Of a stretch of DNA of 64,000 nucleotides, positions 52,254 to 64,000 are shown one piece after another; positions within the stretch are counted from its first letter, which is position 1; every line of letters begins with the position of its first letter. The DNA comes from Sialis fuliginosa (Eukaryota; Arthropoda; Insecta; Megaloptera; Sialidae). The notes under the pieces were generated by a model. That model ran no database searches. It was not told where the DNA came from and saw nothing but the letters and a program-made list of their open reading frames with translations. The DNA lies in contig OY540817.1 in assembly GCA_961205875.1 (NCBI GenBank), forward strand, positions 22,603,001-22,667,000. Direction: 5' to 3'. Both the position numbers and the translations under genes were made by a program.

Positions 52254-53582
52254 TATCTAAATTTACCTCAAAGCAAACATATGATATATACACATTCATA
52301 ATTTGATTCTCCAGACAAGAAGCACACAATGTTCCTTCATTAAATATTATTTAACGAATCTGACATTTATGTTGTTAGTTATATTAAACAGAAAATTGGT
52401 TCATAATTAATTCAGTAGATATAATATATATAACCATAGCGAGCATTAAATAGGCTTTAATCACGACTCCGGCCCGAGGCCTTGAACAAATACAGTTGAA
52501 ATAAACATAACATTCTAAATATTTAAGTCGAAAACTATTCCAGTATCTATCTGAAAATTATTTAAAATCAACAAAAATTTTTTGATAATTTTTTTTTGCA
52601 GAATCAACAAAAAAAATGTTTCGCTATGCTAGAGGAAAAACGGATCGATGGATCAATTTCAAAATTAACAGGACTGTTGGGGTTACATTAAGCTGTAAAA
52701 ACACCTGGCAACATTAGTCTTCCCATCAATATTTGTAAAGTAGCGATAGATTTACTAAAATACCATAAATAGTCATTTTTTTGTACTTTTTCAAACTAAC
52801 GGCGAGGGTAAAAAAAAATTTTTTTCTAATAAAACCATGAAAGGGTCTTGTAGGAAATGTATTCAAGTTGTTAAAACTGCCCTTAAATTTACTGTTTAAT
52901 CATTAGTTGCTGATATATTGATGATCGAAGACAAAAGAATCATTTTTCATTTAAAGTCAGATATTTCGGCAAAAAAAAATTGAGGGACCAAAAAAAAAAA
53001 ACAAATGAAAGCTGAATAAACAAGTTAACTGACCAATGCATTGGTTTAACTGAAAAAAAATTTCTCGAGCCCGCGGACCCTAAAAAAAAATAGGAAAATT
53101 TATTTCTTATGATTGCGCGATAACCGTAACTCAAAAAACAATTATACTAAAAAAAATCTCAAAACTAGAAACTTGAAGTTTTAAAATGCTTTTTTATTTA
53201 TTTCGATACGACCATTTTTCACAAAGATACAGCACTTCAAAAAACATCAAAAAAAAATGTTTTTTTTATTTTGATATGACCATTTTTCAAAAAACACTTA
53301 AAAAAAGGATCATTTTTACCGCGATAGAAAAAGACATGGAGTTCTAACAAGGAACCAACCAGAGTAAGTAACTATAATGTTGTTTCCGGTTTGGTAACAA
53401 CAAATTCAGCATAAAACATCCATAGATCAAAAACTTCAACAACAAATCGCTATATCAATTTGGTCAGTTGCCAAGTATGCGACAAACGTTATAATTTACG
53501 ATAAAAACTCACTGCGCGTGCAAAACGCGATTTCTTCGATGCATTTATTTTTATTCATTCGATACAAAATATACATATTATA
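52254..53582. other. AT-rich spacer
   Basis: No recognised gene. Two short imperfect duplications (TTATTTCGATACGACCATTT and TTATTTTGATATGACCATTT) lie near 53200-53280. Confidence 0.4.
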
Positions 53583-53960
53583 CAGTGTACTCCAAGTTGA
53601 TTAAGACATAGGAAATTTAACATGGTGACAATAAGAAATGTTGTAGTAACCTTTGGTCAAATTTAACGATGTGTGATTGGTGCATTTTGAAATGCCGCCA
53701 CAAAATTTAATAAAACAGTCATTAGTATTTTGTTTTCAAATTTATATCTGCCAAAAAAATATTATTATAGTTTTATCTAGGATGCTTAAATTAATGAAAT
53801 TAAAGTTGAGAACAAAATACTGTTGATTAATTTAAAATTTATCAGTTAGTTTCGAGGCGGCGTTTCAAAATGCACCAATCACACTTCGTTAAATATGACC
53901 AAAGGTTACTACAACACTTCTAATTGTTCCCATGTTAAATTTCCTATGTCTTAATATACA
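53583..53960. mobile_element. CAGTGTAYTCC foldback MITE, copy 2
   Basis: TA|CAGTGTACTCCAAGTTGATT on the left. The arms mirror each other (GATGTGTGATTGGTGCATTT versus AAATGCACCAATCACACTTC). The right terminus is worn. Confidence 0.8.
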
Positions 53961-54965
53961 ATACATAAGAAAAACTGTATATTATATACGAAAGTTCGAA
54001 TGCTTATACAAAAAGAAATTGTGCAAAATTATTAATCTTATAAAATTACGTTTTCAAAAATATAAAGAAAATTGAATAGTTAATATCTCAGCTTGGCGCG
54101 ATCCTACAGACTCAAATTTTTTTTTTAAATGTAGCTTACACTATTATCTTTAAGAGGATCACGCGACCTCCTTCCCTTTTTAAAAACAAATTAAAACTCA
54201 TAAGCTAACAAAGAAGTAAATTGAATAGTTAATATCTCAGTCGAGCGATTTGATAACAAAACAACGCTAGGTAATGTGTTATTTGTCCTTTATCTTTCTT
54301 TGTCTAAGAGACAATATTTTCCAATATAAACAAGGTACAGTTGGCAGCCCTGCTATTAACCTTGGCACCTCGTGTATCAGCCGGCAACTGCTGGCATAAT
54401 TTTAATTCAGTAGCCACTCTTAGTTTGCAATTAGATTTTCTTCTCTCCTCTCGTAATCATTAATCGACCCTCCCTATGAATTATTTTATTTATGAATATC
54501 CCCCAGTATTATCAAGTTTAACTAAATGTTCCTTTAACTAACTGTCATATTATTAACAAAACCAAGCATAATACATTTAATTTAATGGGTTTTTAGTTTT
54601 CTACGCTATGTTTTTACAACACATATTATGTACATTTTTAATTTAGAGCCTAAATATTGATTTAAATCAAGTTTGTAATATACAAAATTTAGGTTAAAGG
54701 AGCATTTAACGCTAAAGGAGCTTTAAATTAGTTGATAATACCGGGTATGTGTATAATATATTCACTATTAAACTATTTTTTATTGTTTTGTATTTAAAAC
54801 GTGTTTTTTCTTATAACCTTCCCTTAGCCTTTAAGTTCTTTGAGGGACTTTAATTCCGTATAGTTTACTTTTAAAGCCTTGATTTGTTTTGATGTTGGTG
54901 CAGATATGGATGGATATTCAATTTAATCGAGTTCAAGATGCAATAAATTAATTATTACTTTTTTA
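53961..54965. other. spacer with a less AT-rich patch
   Basis: 54330-54480 (GGTACAGTTGGCAGCCCTGC and following) is of higher complexity than its surroundings but has no open frame or splice-site pattern that I can support. Confidence 0.35.
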
Positions 54966-55380
54966 TACCAGTTAAGTCTTCTTTTTTCTAATTCTCATGA
55001 ACTCATGTTACTAATAAAACAAGTAACTTTTTATTTAATCAATTTAATTACCAAAGTCTGCAAATATAGTTTGTTTTTTTAAATTACAGCCTTTTATTTT
55101 GTTTATGTTTTTTTCTCCAGTAATGGATAAAGTAAAACCAATAATAAACACTTGCTAATGATAAGTACTACAACACAAAAGATATAAAAGAAAGAATCGT
55201 CAAATTTGAATCAATGTAAAGCAGTTGCTATAATAATATTATAATTAATAAATAAATTAGTTGAAATGTCCACCATTTTGACACCTATTGGCCTCATGTG
55301 ATCAAATCACGCTGTAAGACAGTTAAATGTATATAGATTAATATAGTAATCAAATATCAACACATAATTCAGTACATACA
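54966..55380 (+). mobile_element. AGGTACTGGCACCAG MITE, both ends missing
   Basis: TTCTCATGAACTCATGTTAC through CTCCAGTAATGGATAAAGTA and the conserved core to AACACATAATTCAGTACA. Confidence 0.75.
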
Positions 55381-55427
55381 ACATAACCTCAAATAAACTA
55401 CGCAGTATTTCACGTATATATTATTAC

Positions 55428-56241
55428 CAGTGGCGTAGCGAGGGGGGGGGGGGGGCAAGGGGGTCTATCATGCCCCGGGCGCCACTTACAGAAGGGCGCC
55501 AAATGGCCCTTAACCTTTTAAGCCGCATAGCATAAATCTAATTTATAAAGAGCTGAAGACCTTTTTTTTTATGGAAATGTATTATGTAAATTAAATAAAA
55601 ACTGAAGACCTTTTTTTTTTTTTTTAGTTACACCAATTTCAACTCAGATTTATTATAAAATTACACCTAATTCTGTTTTTACACGGTAGATACGTTCCAG
55701 AAAAAACCGTGTAAAAAAAAAACCGTGTAAAAAAAGACATGAAGTACATAGAAAAAAAGGGGAATAGTTCTATACCCTGAAAAAATAGTTAAAAAAAATG
55801 ATTCATACAAAAAGAACTCTTATAAAAGCCAAATTAAATTTGTATGTGCATTCATGCACAGTTTATTTCATAAAAACAAGGAATTCCCTAACTATTTTAT
55901 AAATAACAGATAGAAAAAAACAATCTAGAAAATTACGGTTAATGTTTACGCCGATAAGGACGTAATCTAGATTTTTGTTAGAAATTTTGTTTGGTCGCCA
56001 GATGGCGTTTATTTAAGCTACGATTTGTTTTTATACTTGTTCTTTAAAATTTAAATCAAATGGCTTTTTATAATCGTGCTAAATCGAATCAAATCGTGTA
56101 AAAACGGAAAAAAAAATTTTTTTCTAGACCGTGTTAAATCAAAACCGTGTAAAAAAAGACCGTGTAAAAACAGAATTGGGTGTATTATTATTTTTTATTT
56201 TCTTATTTTTGGGGGCGCCAATTATGCTTGTTACGCCACTG
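55428..56241. mobile_element. hAT-type MITE, 814 bp, perfect target duplication
   Basis: CAGTGGCGTAGCGAGG at the left end and GTTACGCCACTG at the right, with ATTATTAC directly on both sides. The inside has a G run, then several copies of ACCGTGTAAAAAA near 55700-55735 and 56090-56170. There is no transposase. Confidence 0.92.
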
Positions 56242-57006
56242 ATTATTACCTACGTACACGCGTTCTCTCGAAGCTTTACGAAAGCTTAAAATTAAACTAA
56301 CTATACATTTATTACACCTACACAATTCACAAGCATAATATAAAACGATCAGATTTTCCAAATTCATCACATAAACATAATAGGGTACCCAGTTTTTTCA
56401 AGGGGGTAATTTTTTTTATTGAAGGGGGGGGGGGTAGTTAGTTACACCATTACGAAAACGGGTACTTGTCTATTATATCCTAGGCGATTTATATATTTTT
56501 AACAATATAAAAAAATGATTATTTGAACGCATATTTGCACAATTTTATATTTTCTAAAAGCTGATTGAAATGTCCTACTACATCAATCAATTTGATTTTT
56601 CAACATTTTGCCGGTTGAGATATAAAGCCACACAAACTAATAAATCATCCTTTCTTTATTACACCACCAATTGATTGATTTATAACGTTTTTCTCGTATT
56701 TTACAACCCATCATTTATTTACTTTAATTAACGTTTAATTCATTTTTCCTCTAAAAATGGAAAGTTCAAAAATCAAACAGCACCGAAGAGAAAAAATGAT
56801 TAATTAATTCATCAACACCGTTTTAATTAAACCAAACTTTATTAAATTTTTGTGATATTTTATTTCATTCCCTGGACTTTTATTATTAAAAAAAAATTTC
56901 AACTACAAATACCTGTTTTTTAACTTTTTTTATAAAAAAAATAATTTAAAAACGCATTTTACACCCGAGGTGCACACAATATTTTTTCTACAACCCTATT
57001 CATTAT
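56242..57006. other. AT-rich spacer
   Basis: A G run near 56430. Nothing else is recognised. Confidence 0.4.
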
Positions 57007-58854
57007 AGTACGTCTGGTTCGTGGCAAATAAAGCCAAAACGCTGCACTTTTTGATTGGGGTATGCCACTTTCTGTGGTCATATATAAGGTCAAAAGAAAG
57101 ATTTTCAGATAGGGAGCCACTTTAAAATCCGTGTAGAACACCATTAAATCGGCTATTAAAGATGGCCCTCACGGTTTTTATTAAATTGGCTGTATCTCAG
57201 CTCCTAGTCATCTGATTTCAATTTTCTTTTGTTTATTTTAAAGTTCTTATTAAAAAAAATAGTTTTTATCATTATTCATTTTTCTCTAAATCTTAAGGGT
57301 TCCCCACAATTTTCCGAAATCTGAAGATTTCACTTTTCTTACAAACTTAATTGTTATATAACTTTTTTATTGTGCCCAATATCATTTTTTTACCTCATAT
57401 AAAAAAGAAAGACATTTTTGTCTGCGTTCCATTGATAACAAGATAATACTGTTTTAATTAACAACTTCTTTGGAAATAGCGTGTTAAACTAAGAAAAATA
57501 GATTATTTTTGGATCATTCCATGTCAAGTTTACCTGTATTGGTTTCTCGGATTCGAGATTTTGATGGAAATGTCCATTTATACCTTCCCTGAATCAATTC
57601 TGACTATTTTTATCACCATGTCTGTCTGTCTGTCTGTCTGTGTGTGTATCTGTTTGTCTGTAAACGTTGTAACTCAAAAATGACAGTACATAAAGGGGTA
57701 AAATTTTATATTTAGGATTAATTTGTTTTAAGAAAGAAAACCTGATTTTTTTTAAACCGGAAACGGATGTTTACTGTCATTTTTATAATTATTCGAATTA
57801 TTTCTGAAACGGTACGTGTTGGAAGAAAATGTTTAAAGAAAAATTTGTTTAGAATATTATTATTTATAATTTATGTTATGTTATTTCTCCCAAAAAAAAT
57901 TTTTGAGGTTATAATCGTTTTTTTTAATTATATTTGAAATGGCTTAAAGCAGAAATAAATCATTGAAATAAAAGTTGTAGAGTATGTTATTTTCTATAGT
58001 TTATGTTCCATTAATTTTTTTGTATCTCTTACCAATTAAAAAAAAAAAATCTTTTTAATTATATTTTTAATTTTTTTCCATTTTATTTGAACAAGTTCAT
58101 GACAGAATGAAATGTTCATAATAAAAAATGTAGAGAACGTTATTATCTATAGTTTATGTTCTATTAATTTTTAATATCTGTCATCAGTAACCCAAAATTA
58201 TTTGTTTTATATTAGTAGATACACGTACATTTTTTTATTGTATAAGAAAGTTCAGTGACATCCATGACAGATTTTTCAATTTTTTAACTATGCCATATGA
58301 GAAAATTGATCCCAACATAAAATTTCATATGATAAAAGGTAAACTTGACATGGAATGATCCAAAAATAGTCTATTTTTCTTGTTTAACACGCTTTTTCCA
58401 AAGAAGTTGTTAATTAAAACAGTATTATCTTGTTATCAATGGAAAGCAGAATAAAATGTCTTTCTTTTTTATTTGAAATAAAAAAATGATATTGGGCACA
58501 ATAAAAAAGTTATATATAAATTAAGTTCGTAAGAAAAGTAAAATTTTCAGATTTTCAAAAATTGTGGGGAACCCTTAAGATTTAGAGAAAAATGTATAAT
58601 GACAAAAAATAATCTTCTCAATAAGAACTTTAAAACAAATAAAAGAAAATTGAAATCAGATGACTAGGAGCTGAGATACAGCCAATTTAATAAAAACGGT
58701 GGGGGCCATTTTTAATAGCCGATATAATGGTGTTCTACACGGATTTTAAAGTGGCTCCCTATCTGAAAATTATTCTTTTAACCTTATCTATGGGCACAGA
58801 AAGTGTCATACCCCAATCAAAAAGTGCAGGGTTTTTTTACGTACCAGACGTACT
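57007..58854. mobile_element. long-TIR element, 1.85 kb, about 540 bp arms
   Basis: The left arm 57007-57540 (AGTACGTCTGGTTCGTGGCA, TTGGGGTATGCCACTTTCTG, TAAAATCCGTGTAGAACACC, TGGATCATTCCATGTCAAGT) is mirrored by 58318-58854. Flanks ATTAT on both sides could be a 5 bp duplication; TA alone is also possible. The interior has a GTCT microsatellite and a three- to four-fold repeat around TTATTTTCTATAGTTTATGT. No transposase frame survives. Confidence 0.9.
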
Positions 58855-59079
58855 ATTATATTTACAATAAAATAATATAATAATTAGTTTATATATTTTG
58901 TATTTTGCTATATTAATATTAAAATTCAACTCAAGTAAGCTTTGGACAAAATATTTTTACAGTTCTATTTTCATTCAAATGTGTTTCTTGATTTGTTATT
59001 CTATAATATAAGATGGATAAGTGGTGATACTGAGAAAGAACATAAATGTGCACAACCAGAGATATCAGAAACTGGAAAA

Positions 59080-59206
59080 ACAAATTATATTTACGGACTT
59101 GATTAAATAAAAAGATAGTTGTTTTATTAGTAACAAAAAAAAAAAACGCCAATCACAAAAACAGTTAACCTCGCTCTTATAGCGGCCGTAACTGGTGCCA
59201 GTACCT
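59080..59206 (+). mobile_element. AGGTACTGGCACCAG MITE, right end only
   Basis: GCTCTTATAGCGGCCGTAAC and TGGTGCCAGTACCT|TA. Confidence 0.75.
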
Positions 59207-60457
59207 TAGCTGAGGGTTGCCACATTTTAAAAGTCATCTTCAATATAATCTAAATGGACTTTTTTTTGTGTCAAATATATTGTCGTGTTCAAAATATATT
59301 ATTTAAGATAAAAATTGTCGTTTTGTAAGATTTCGATTTTTATTATTAGTTTGAGTAGTAAATAAACGCAAGAATAGCTGTGCTATTCTAGGCTCATGTA
59401 AGAGATATATGTACATATGTATATATTCTCTATTCTAAAAAACCTACGCGAATATGCAAATATAAAATTGTGTACGTGTGCTAAAATTGGGGTCGTTAAC
59501 TTGACTGCAAATTAAACAACGTATTGGATACGAACCTGGCGCTTTCTGATCAATTGTCATGAGGGTCATTTGTGCTAAGAAACTAGCGCATTGGCCCGGT
59601 GTTACCCGGGGATATTAATTTAATTAAACATAATGTAATCATGCCCACCCGACATGCCCACCCAACATGCTAACAACGCACGGTTCACCACGAATTGTTT
59701 TTTCCGGCTTCATGAAATTTACCCAAAATATCCACAAATTATACACCTAAACTTAACCAATCCATTAGTGAAAACCGGAATAAAATCCATTCAGTAGTTA
59801 TTGAAAAAATCGTGTAAAATTATGTTTACTCCCAGGAAACACCAGGTCTTATATTAGAATTTGTATGAAAATCAAAAATAAATAAATAGGTTACCTTTCT
59901 TGGAAGTTCTTTATTGTAATTTATAAAAATCCGTTTATTTATATTGTAAAATGCATATTTTTTCATTCAAACTCATGGTGGAAAGATATATATTTGTAGG
60001 TATCATGATTCAAACTGACATTGACATATAGTAATTGTTTTCAGCGTCTTATATTCCATGGCTACTGTGTTTTTCTATAAATGACAGTTCTATGCTCTGA
60101 CATCATAGAAACAAAAGACGCTGTGCAAAAGATTCTTTTTCATCTTTTGATGTTAAATTTTAGATTTTCATAAAATATTATTAGCCACGATACTGCTCGT
60201 AAAAATTATCTAACTATTGGTGAAAACCGCATTGAAATCGGTTCAGTAATATCGGAGTCTATAAGTCACACACAAACGAACATTCATTTTTATATATTAT
60301 ATAGATTACGCATACTGTTATCATTTTTGAGATATCCTAACCTAAAAGTGCCAAAATTTACAATTTTAGTAATTTTTATGAATATTTTGTTCTGTAGTAT
60401 ATTTTTTTTTAAATTAATTTAAACTTTTGACTGTACGATTTTTTTTTCATCGAAATA
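59207..60457. repeat. spacer with retroelement-tail fragments
   Basis: 59570-59860 holds GGCCCGGTGTTACCCGGGGA, ATTAGTGAAAACCGG and ATCCATTCAGTAGTTATTGA, phrases typical of RTE-like LINE 3' regions. 60060-60310 is the reverse relative of 655-860. No gene is seen. Confidence 0.45.
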
Positions 60458-60991
60458 AGGTACTGGCACCAGTTATGGCCGCTATAAGAGTAGGTTTACT
60501 GTTTTTGTGATTGTAAAATTTTTTGTAATTCTCGTGAACTCATGTTACTAATAAAACAAGTAACTCTTTATTTAATCAATTTAATTACCAAAGTCCGCAA
60601 ATATAGTTTGTTTTTTTATTAAATTATAGTATTTTATTTTGTTTATATTTTGTTTCCTGTAATGGATAAAGTAAAACCAGTAATGAGCACGCAGTGATGG
60701 ACACTTGCTAATGATAAGTACTACGACACAAAAGATATAAAAGAAAGAATCGTCAAATTTGAAACAATGTAAAGCAGTTGCTATGATAATATAATAGTTA
60801 ATAAATAAATTAGTTAAAATGTCCACCATTTTGACACCTATTGGCCTCATGTGATCAAATCACGCTGTAAGACAGTTAAATGTACCTATATAGATTAATA
60901 TTCAGAAATATCAACAAATATTTCTAATTCAGTATATTAAATTTAAAAAAAAACATTACTGGGGTTATATCCAAGACTGGTGCCAGTACCT
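60458..60991 (-). mobile_element. AGGTACTGGCACCAG MITE, complete
   Basis: TA|AGGTACTGGCACCAGTTATG to ACTGGTGCCAGTACCT|TA. On the minus strand it holds the longest version (89 codons) of the frame starting [16 protein letters not shown]. Confidence 0.9.
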
Positions 60992-62308
60992 TATAGTTTT
61001 TTATCTGTCTATATCTAATTGTATAGGTATTCAAGTTGACAGTATAGGTACAATTTCGTCTATTCTCTGTACCGTACGCCACTGTATTTGAAAACTGTTA
61101 CTTTGGACATTGATGACAAGTTACATAGGCTGTACATACCTCGTATATGCGTCGGTTATATAATATAATATAAACACGCCTCTACTGCAGTTTGAATTTT
61201 AATATGATATTGTCTTTGAATTACTAATTACATGTCAATTTTATTGAGACATAAAATTGCATATTCTGACAGTTATTTTATGGTTTGTTGGAGGTACATG
61301 ATCAAAATTAATTGTTAAAGGTACAGTGTGCATGCTCATTTATAGGAAAAATATTCTGTTGCATTATTAATGCGGGTAACACCCATCTAGGATTTTGAAA
61401 AAATCGTTTTTTTTTTTTTTTAAATGCTTAACATCATAAAAACAATATGCACTTGGTTCTATAGTAAAAAAATACATGCAGAAGGGCCTTAAGGTTACTC
61501 AAAAGGTTACGTAAAATTTTAAACGTGATTTTCTCGAAACCACTTTTTTCAATCTTAGAGAACATATTAGTTCAACTCGGTTGCACGGATCAGTTTGAAA
61601 TTATTACAGTAGTTTAACAGCTAGATCCTTTATAGAAGTACTTAGGGGTTTTTCGATTTGATGTAAACTTTTTATTTTATTATTTTTTGGCAAAAATTCG
61701 AATTTTTTTTTTCAAAAGTGCACCATTTCTACAAAATTTGATTAAATTAAAAAATACCTACGTATTTCTATATCCAGTAGTGTACAGATTTTAAATTTTT
61801 TGGTTTTTTGTTCGAGGTCTTATATTTCTCGAGAAAGGTGGAATTTTGAAATCGGAGAACATTTTTTTTGTCTCAATCTGAAACGATCACAAAGCTTCTC
61901 GTATCTTCGATATTGCAAGGAAGCAATATAAAAACTGCAAGTGTAGAGCAAAAAAATATTTTATAAAAGAGAAATATACAAAGCGTAGAGCAAAAAGCAA
62001 AAAATAAAAGGTATTTGCAGTTGAAATTTTTTTTTAAAACAACTCCTGCCTTATAGTATTTCTAAAGTCAATATGCCCCTTGTGTAATCCAATTCCCCAA
62101 GGGCTTTTTGACTGCACACATTCGTTTTTACGCGATTAGAGTGTATTAAACTCGCTAGTTTTATCAATTCAGTAATCAGAGCAGTTTTGCCGGTTTGTAT
62201 ATGTTATATATGAATAATCAACAGATTGCGGCATATTCTAATGTCACAAACAAATGCATGCTGTTGCATAATGTTTGATATAGTATTATACATACACACA
62301 AACACGTT
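60992..62308. other. AT-rich spacer
   Basis: The CACAAAGCTTCTCGTATCTT tail occurs at 61888-61910, preceded by GAAATCGGAGAACATTTTTT. No gene is recognised. Confidence 0.45.
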
Positions 62309-62640
62309 CAGTGGCGTAGATAGCATATAAAGTTCGGGGGCCCCCAAAATATGCAAACAAAAAAAAAATATTATTATAATTTTTAATTGAATGACCTTTT
62401 TTCTTTTTTTGATCATATAGTTATATAAACTGCAGTTAGTGTACCCTCTATGACTAAAAAAAAGGTCGTCCAATTAAAAACTAAGCAATAACTAAGTAAA
62501 AACCTTTTTATTTTACTCTTTTTCTATTTTATTCATACTAGAAGAGTTTAAAAAATTGTCTTTGAGTTTTCTCATGATGTAGACTCATATATTGATTACT
62601 TTCATACTTTCATCCTCCCCCCCCCCTATCTACGCCACTG
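62309..62640. mobile_element. hAT-type MITE, 332 bp, perfect target duplication
   Basis: CAGTGGCGTAGATAGC and CTATCTACGCCACTG ends with AACACGTT on both sides. G/C runs lie next to both TIRs. Confidence 0.92.
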
Positions 62641-63044
62641 AACACGTTGTGTTGATAGCCGAGTCTATATGCAAATGAAGTTAATTATATATACAATATA
62701 TACAAATATACAAATCAGTGTATTTTTATTATGTAAATGATTAAATGTCATTTTATAGGCTGAACTCGTGCAGGACGAGGCTGTACAATATGGTGTATAA
62801 ATCAGGTGGATTTTGTGTTAACCCATTACGTACCAACGTTTTGTTTATATGACAAAAAGAAAAAATAATTTTTTTCTACAACCGTTTAAAAAATTTGGCT
62901 TTTTCATTGAAATTTCAGTGCGTAAAGTATCTAGTACTTTTACGCACGGCCTGTGCAAAAGTGTTTACTGTTTCCATAATAACACATATATTTTTAGATT
63001 TTTTTACGATTATTGAATTTTTTAATAAAAAAAATTTGCAATTT
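62641..63044. other. AT-rich spacer
   Basis: Nothing is recognised between the hAT MITE and the next MITE. Confidence 0.4.
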
Positions 63045-63430
63045 TATAGCCTTTTATTTTGTTTATGTTTTTTTCTCCAGTAATGGATAAAGTAAAACCA
63101 GTAATGAGCACGCAGTGATGGACACTTGCTAATGATAAGTACTAGGACACAAAAAATATAAAAAATCAAATTTGAAACAATGTAAAGCAGTTTCTATGAT
63201 AATATAATAATTAATAAATAAATTATACTAATAATTAGTTTAAATGTCCACCATTTTGACACCTATTGGCCTCATGTGATCAAATCACGCTGTAAGACAG
63301 TTAAATGTATATAGATTAATATTCAAAAATGGTAGTATGTAATCAAATATCAATAAATATTTTTAATTCAGTACATTTAATTAAAAAATAACCATTACTG
63401 CGGTCATATCCAAGATTGGTGCCAGTACCT
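63045..63430 (-). mobile_element. AGGTACTGGCACCAG MITE, one end missing
   Basis: ATAGCCTTTTATTTTGTTTA through the core to TTGGTGCCAGTACCT|TA. Confidence 0.8.
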
Positions 63431-63751
63431 TACATTACAGCTAGTAACAACTCAAAATTAGTACATTTACATAAACACCCATTATAAAATGTCAGTAAAT
63501 ATATTTAAATAGGTTTGTTTTGCATTTATAAAATTAAACCAAAATGAGTCATATTTGTGAACTCATAAATATATTAATATATATAAATATACAAACACAA
63601 TGCATAATGGAAAAGTTAAAATGAACCACTGACATTTAACTATTGTAGCCAATTGTACCAACAGTAATAGGTCATTAACACTTTGTGCCTACTTCGATTT
63701 CTTATTTAGAACAGAAATATTTCAAGATATCAGTAATGTGAACGAATTGGC

Positions 63752-64000
63752 AATTAGAAATGTTGTAGTAACCTTTGGTCAAATTTAACGCCGTGTGATT
63801 GGTGCATTTTGAAATACCGCCACAAAATTTTTGTTTTCAAATTTATATCTGCCAAAAAATATTATTATAATTTTATCTAGGATGCTGAAATTAATGAAAT
63901 TAAAGTTGAGAACAAAATACTGTTGATTAATTTAAAATTTATCAGTTAGTTTCGAGGCGGCATTTCAAAATGCACCAATCACACATCGTTAAATTTAACC
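63752..64000. mobile_element. CAGTGTAYTCC foldback MITE, copy 3, cut by the window end
   Basis: AATTAGAAATGTTGTAGTAA, CGTGTGATTGGTGCATTTTG and the mirrored AAATGCACCAATCACACATC. The left terminal bases are missing and the right end lies outside. Confidence 0.75.

Noticed and set aside
61070-61085. ACGCCACTG at 61077 as a hAT MITE end
   Set aside because: No partner CAGTGGCG end and no target duplication nearby. Probably chance or a solitary worn end.
1-64000. CRISPR arrays, operons, bacterial promoters
   Set aside because: Spliced genes, DPE promoter and transposon types show a eukaryotic nuclear genome. Tandem arrays here have no unique spacers between short repeats.
1-64000. tRNA or rRNA genes
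   Set aside because: Looked for B-box (GGTTCRANTCC) and cloverleaf ends by eye and for rRNA core text; found none. A tRNAscan-SE run would be decisive.

Overview
The window is nuclear DNA of an animal, most likely an insect. It is AT-rich, its genes have GT-AG introns, one gene has an Inr+DPE core promoter, and repeats take up most of the space: TIR elements, foldbacks, satellites and LINE-like tails of arthropod type. I cannot name the species.

Only two protein-coding genes can be reconstructed with confidence, both in the left 28 kb. (1) Positions 5445-11009, plus strand: five exons that join in phase to 304 residues of a PhnD-like protein (phosphonate/phosphate-binding fold, usual in bacterial ABC transporters, also present in animals without a transporter). 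(2) Positions 27338-18593, minus strand: sestrin, the leucine/stress sensor that restrains mTORC1 through GATOR2. Its five exons join in phase to 546 residues, an Inr/DPE promoter lies at 27768, and the first codons are unresolved. The genes converge, separated by about 7.6 kb of repeats (a 2.5 kb foldback, a 155 bp satellite, and the remains of a hAT transposase).

Layout: 1-5.4 kb, repeats and a possible noncoding first exon; 5.4-11 kb, PhnD-like gene with a MITE and tandem arrays in its introns; 11-18.5 kb, hAT MITE, foldback, satellites; 18.6-27.8 kb, sestrin, with a tandem array in every intron; 28-64 kb, no recognisable gene, only transposon-derived DNA: at least 14 further copies of one TA-flanked MITE family, CAGGGTG-ended elements, hAT MITEs with 8 bp target duplications, long-TIR and foldback elements, one small insertion carrying a hammerhead-like core, and two unrecognised open frames.

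The most unusual pattern is that tandem arrays sit against exon edges, and several repeat units carry a copy of the neighbouring splice site. At the sestrin N-terminal exon the unit also carries about 18 bp of the exon end, giving a ladder of decoy 5' splice sites in the intron. The second unusual item is a 119 bp insertion with a hammerhead-ribozyme-like core, a perfect 12 bp target duplication, and an empty-site copy elsewhere in the window.
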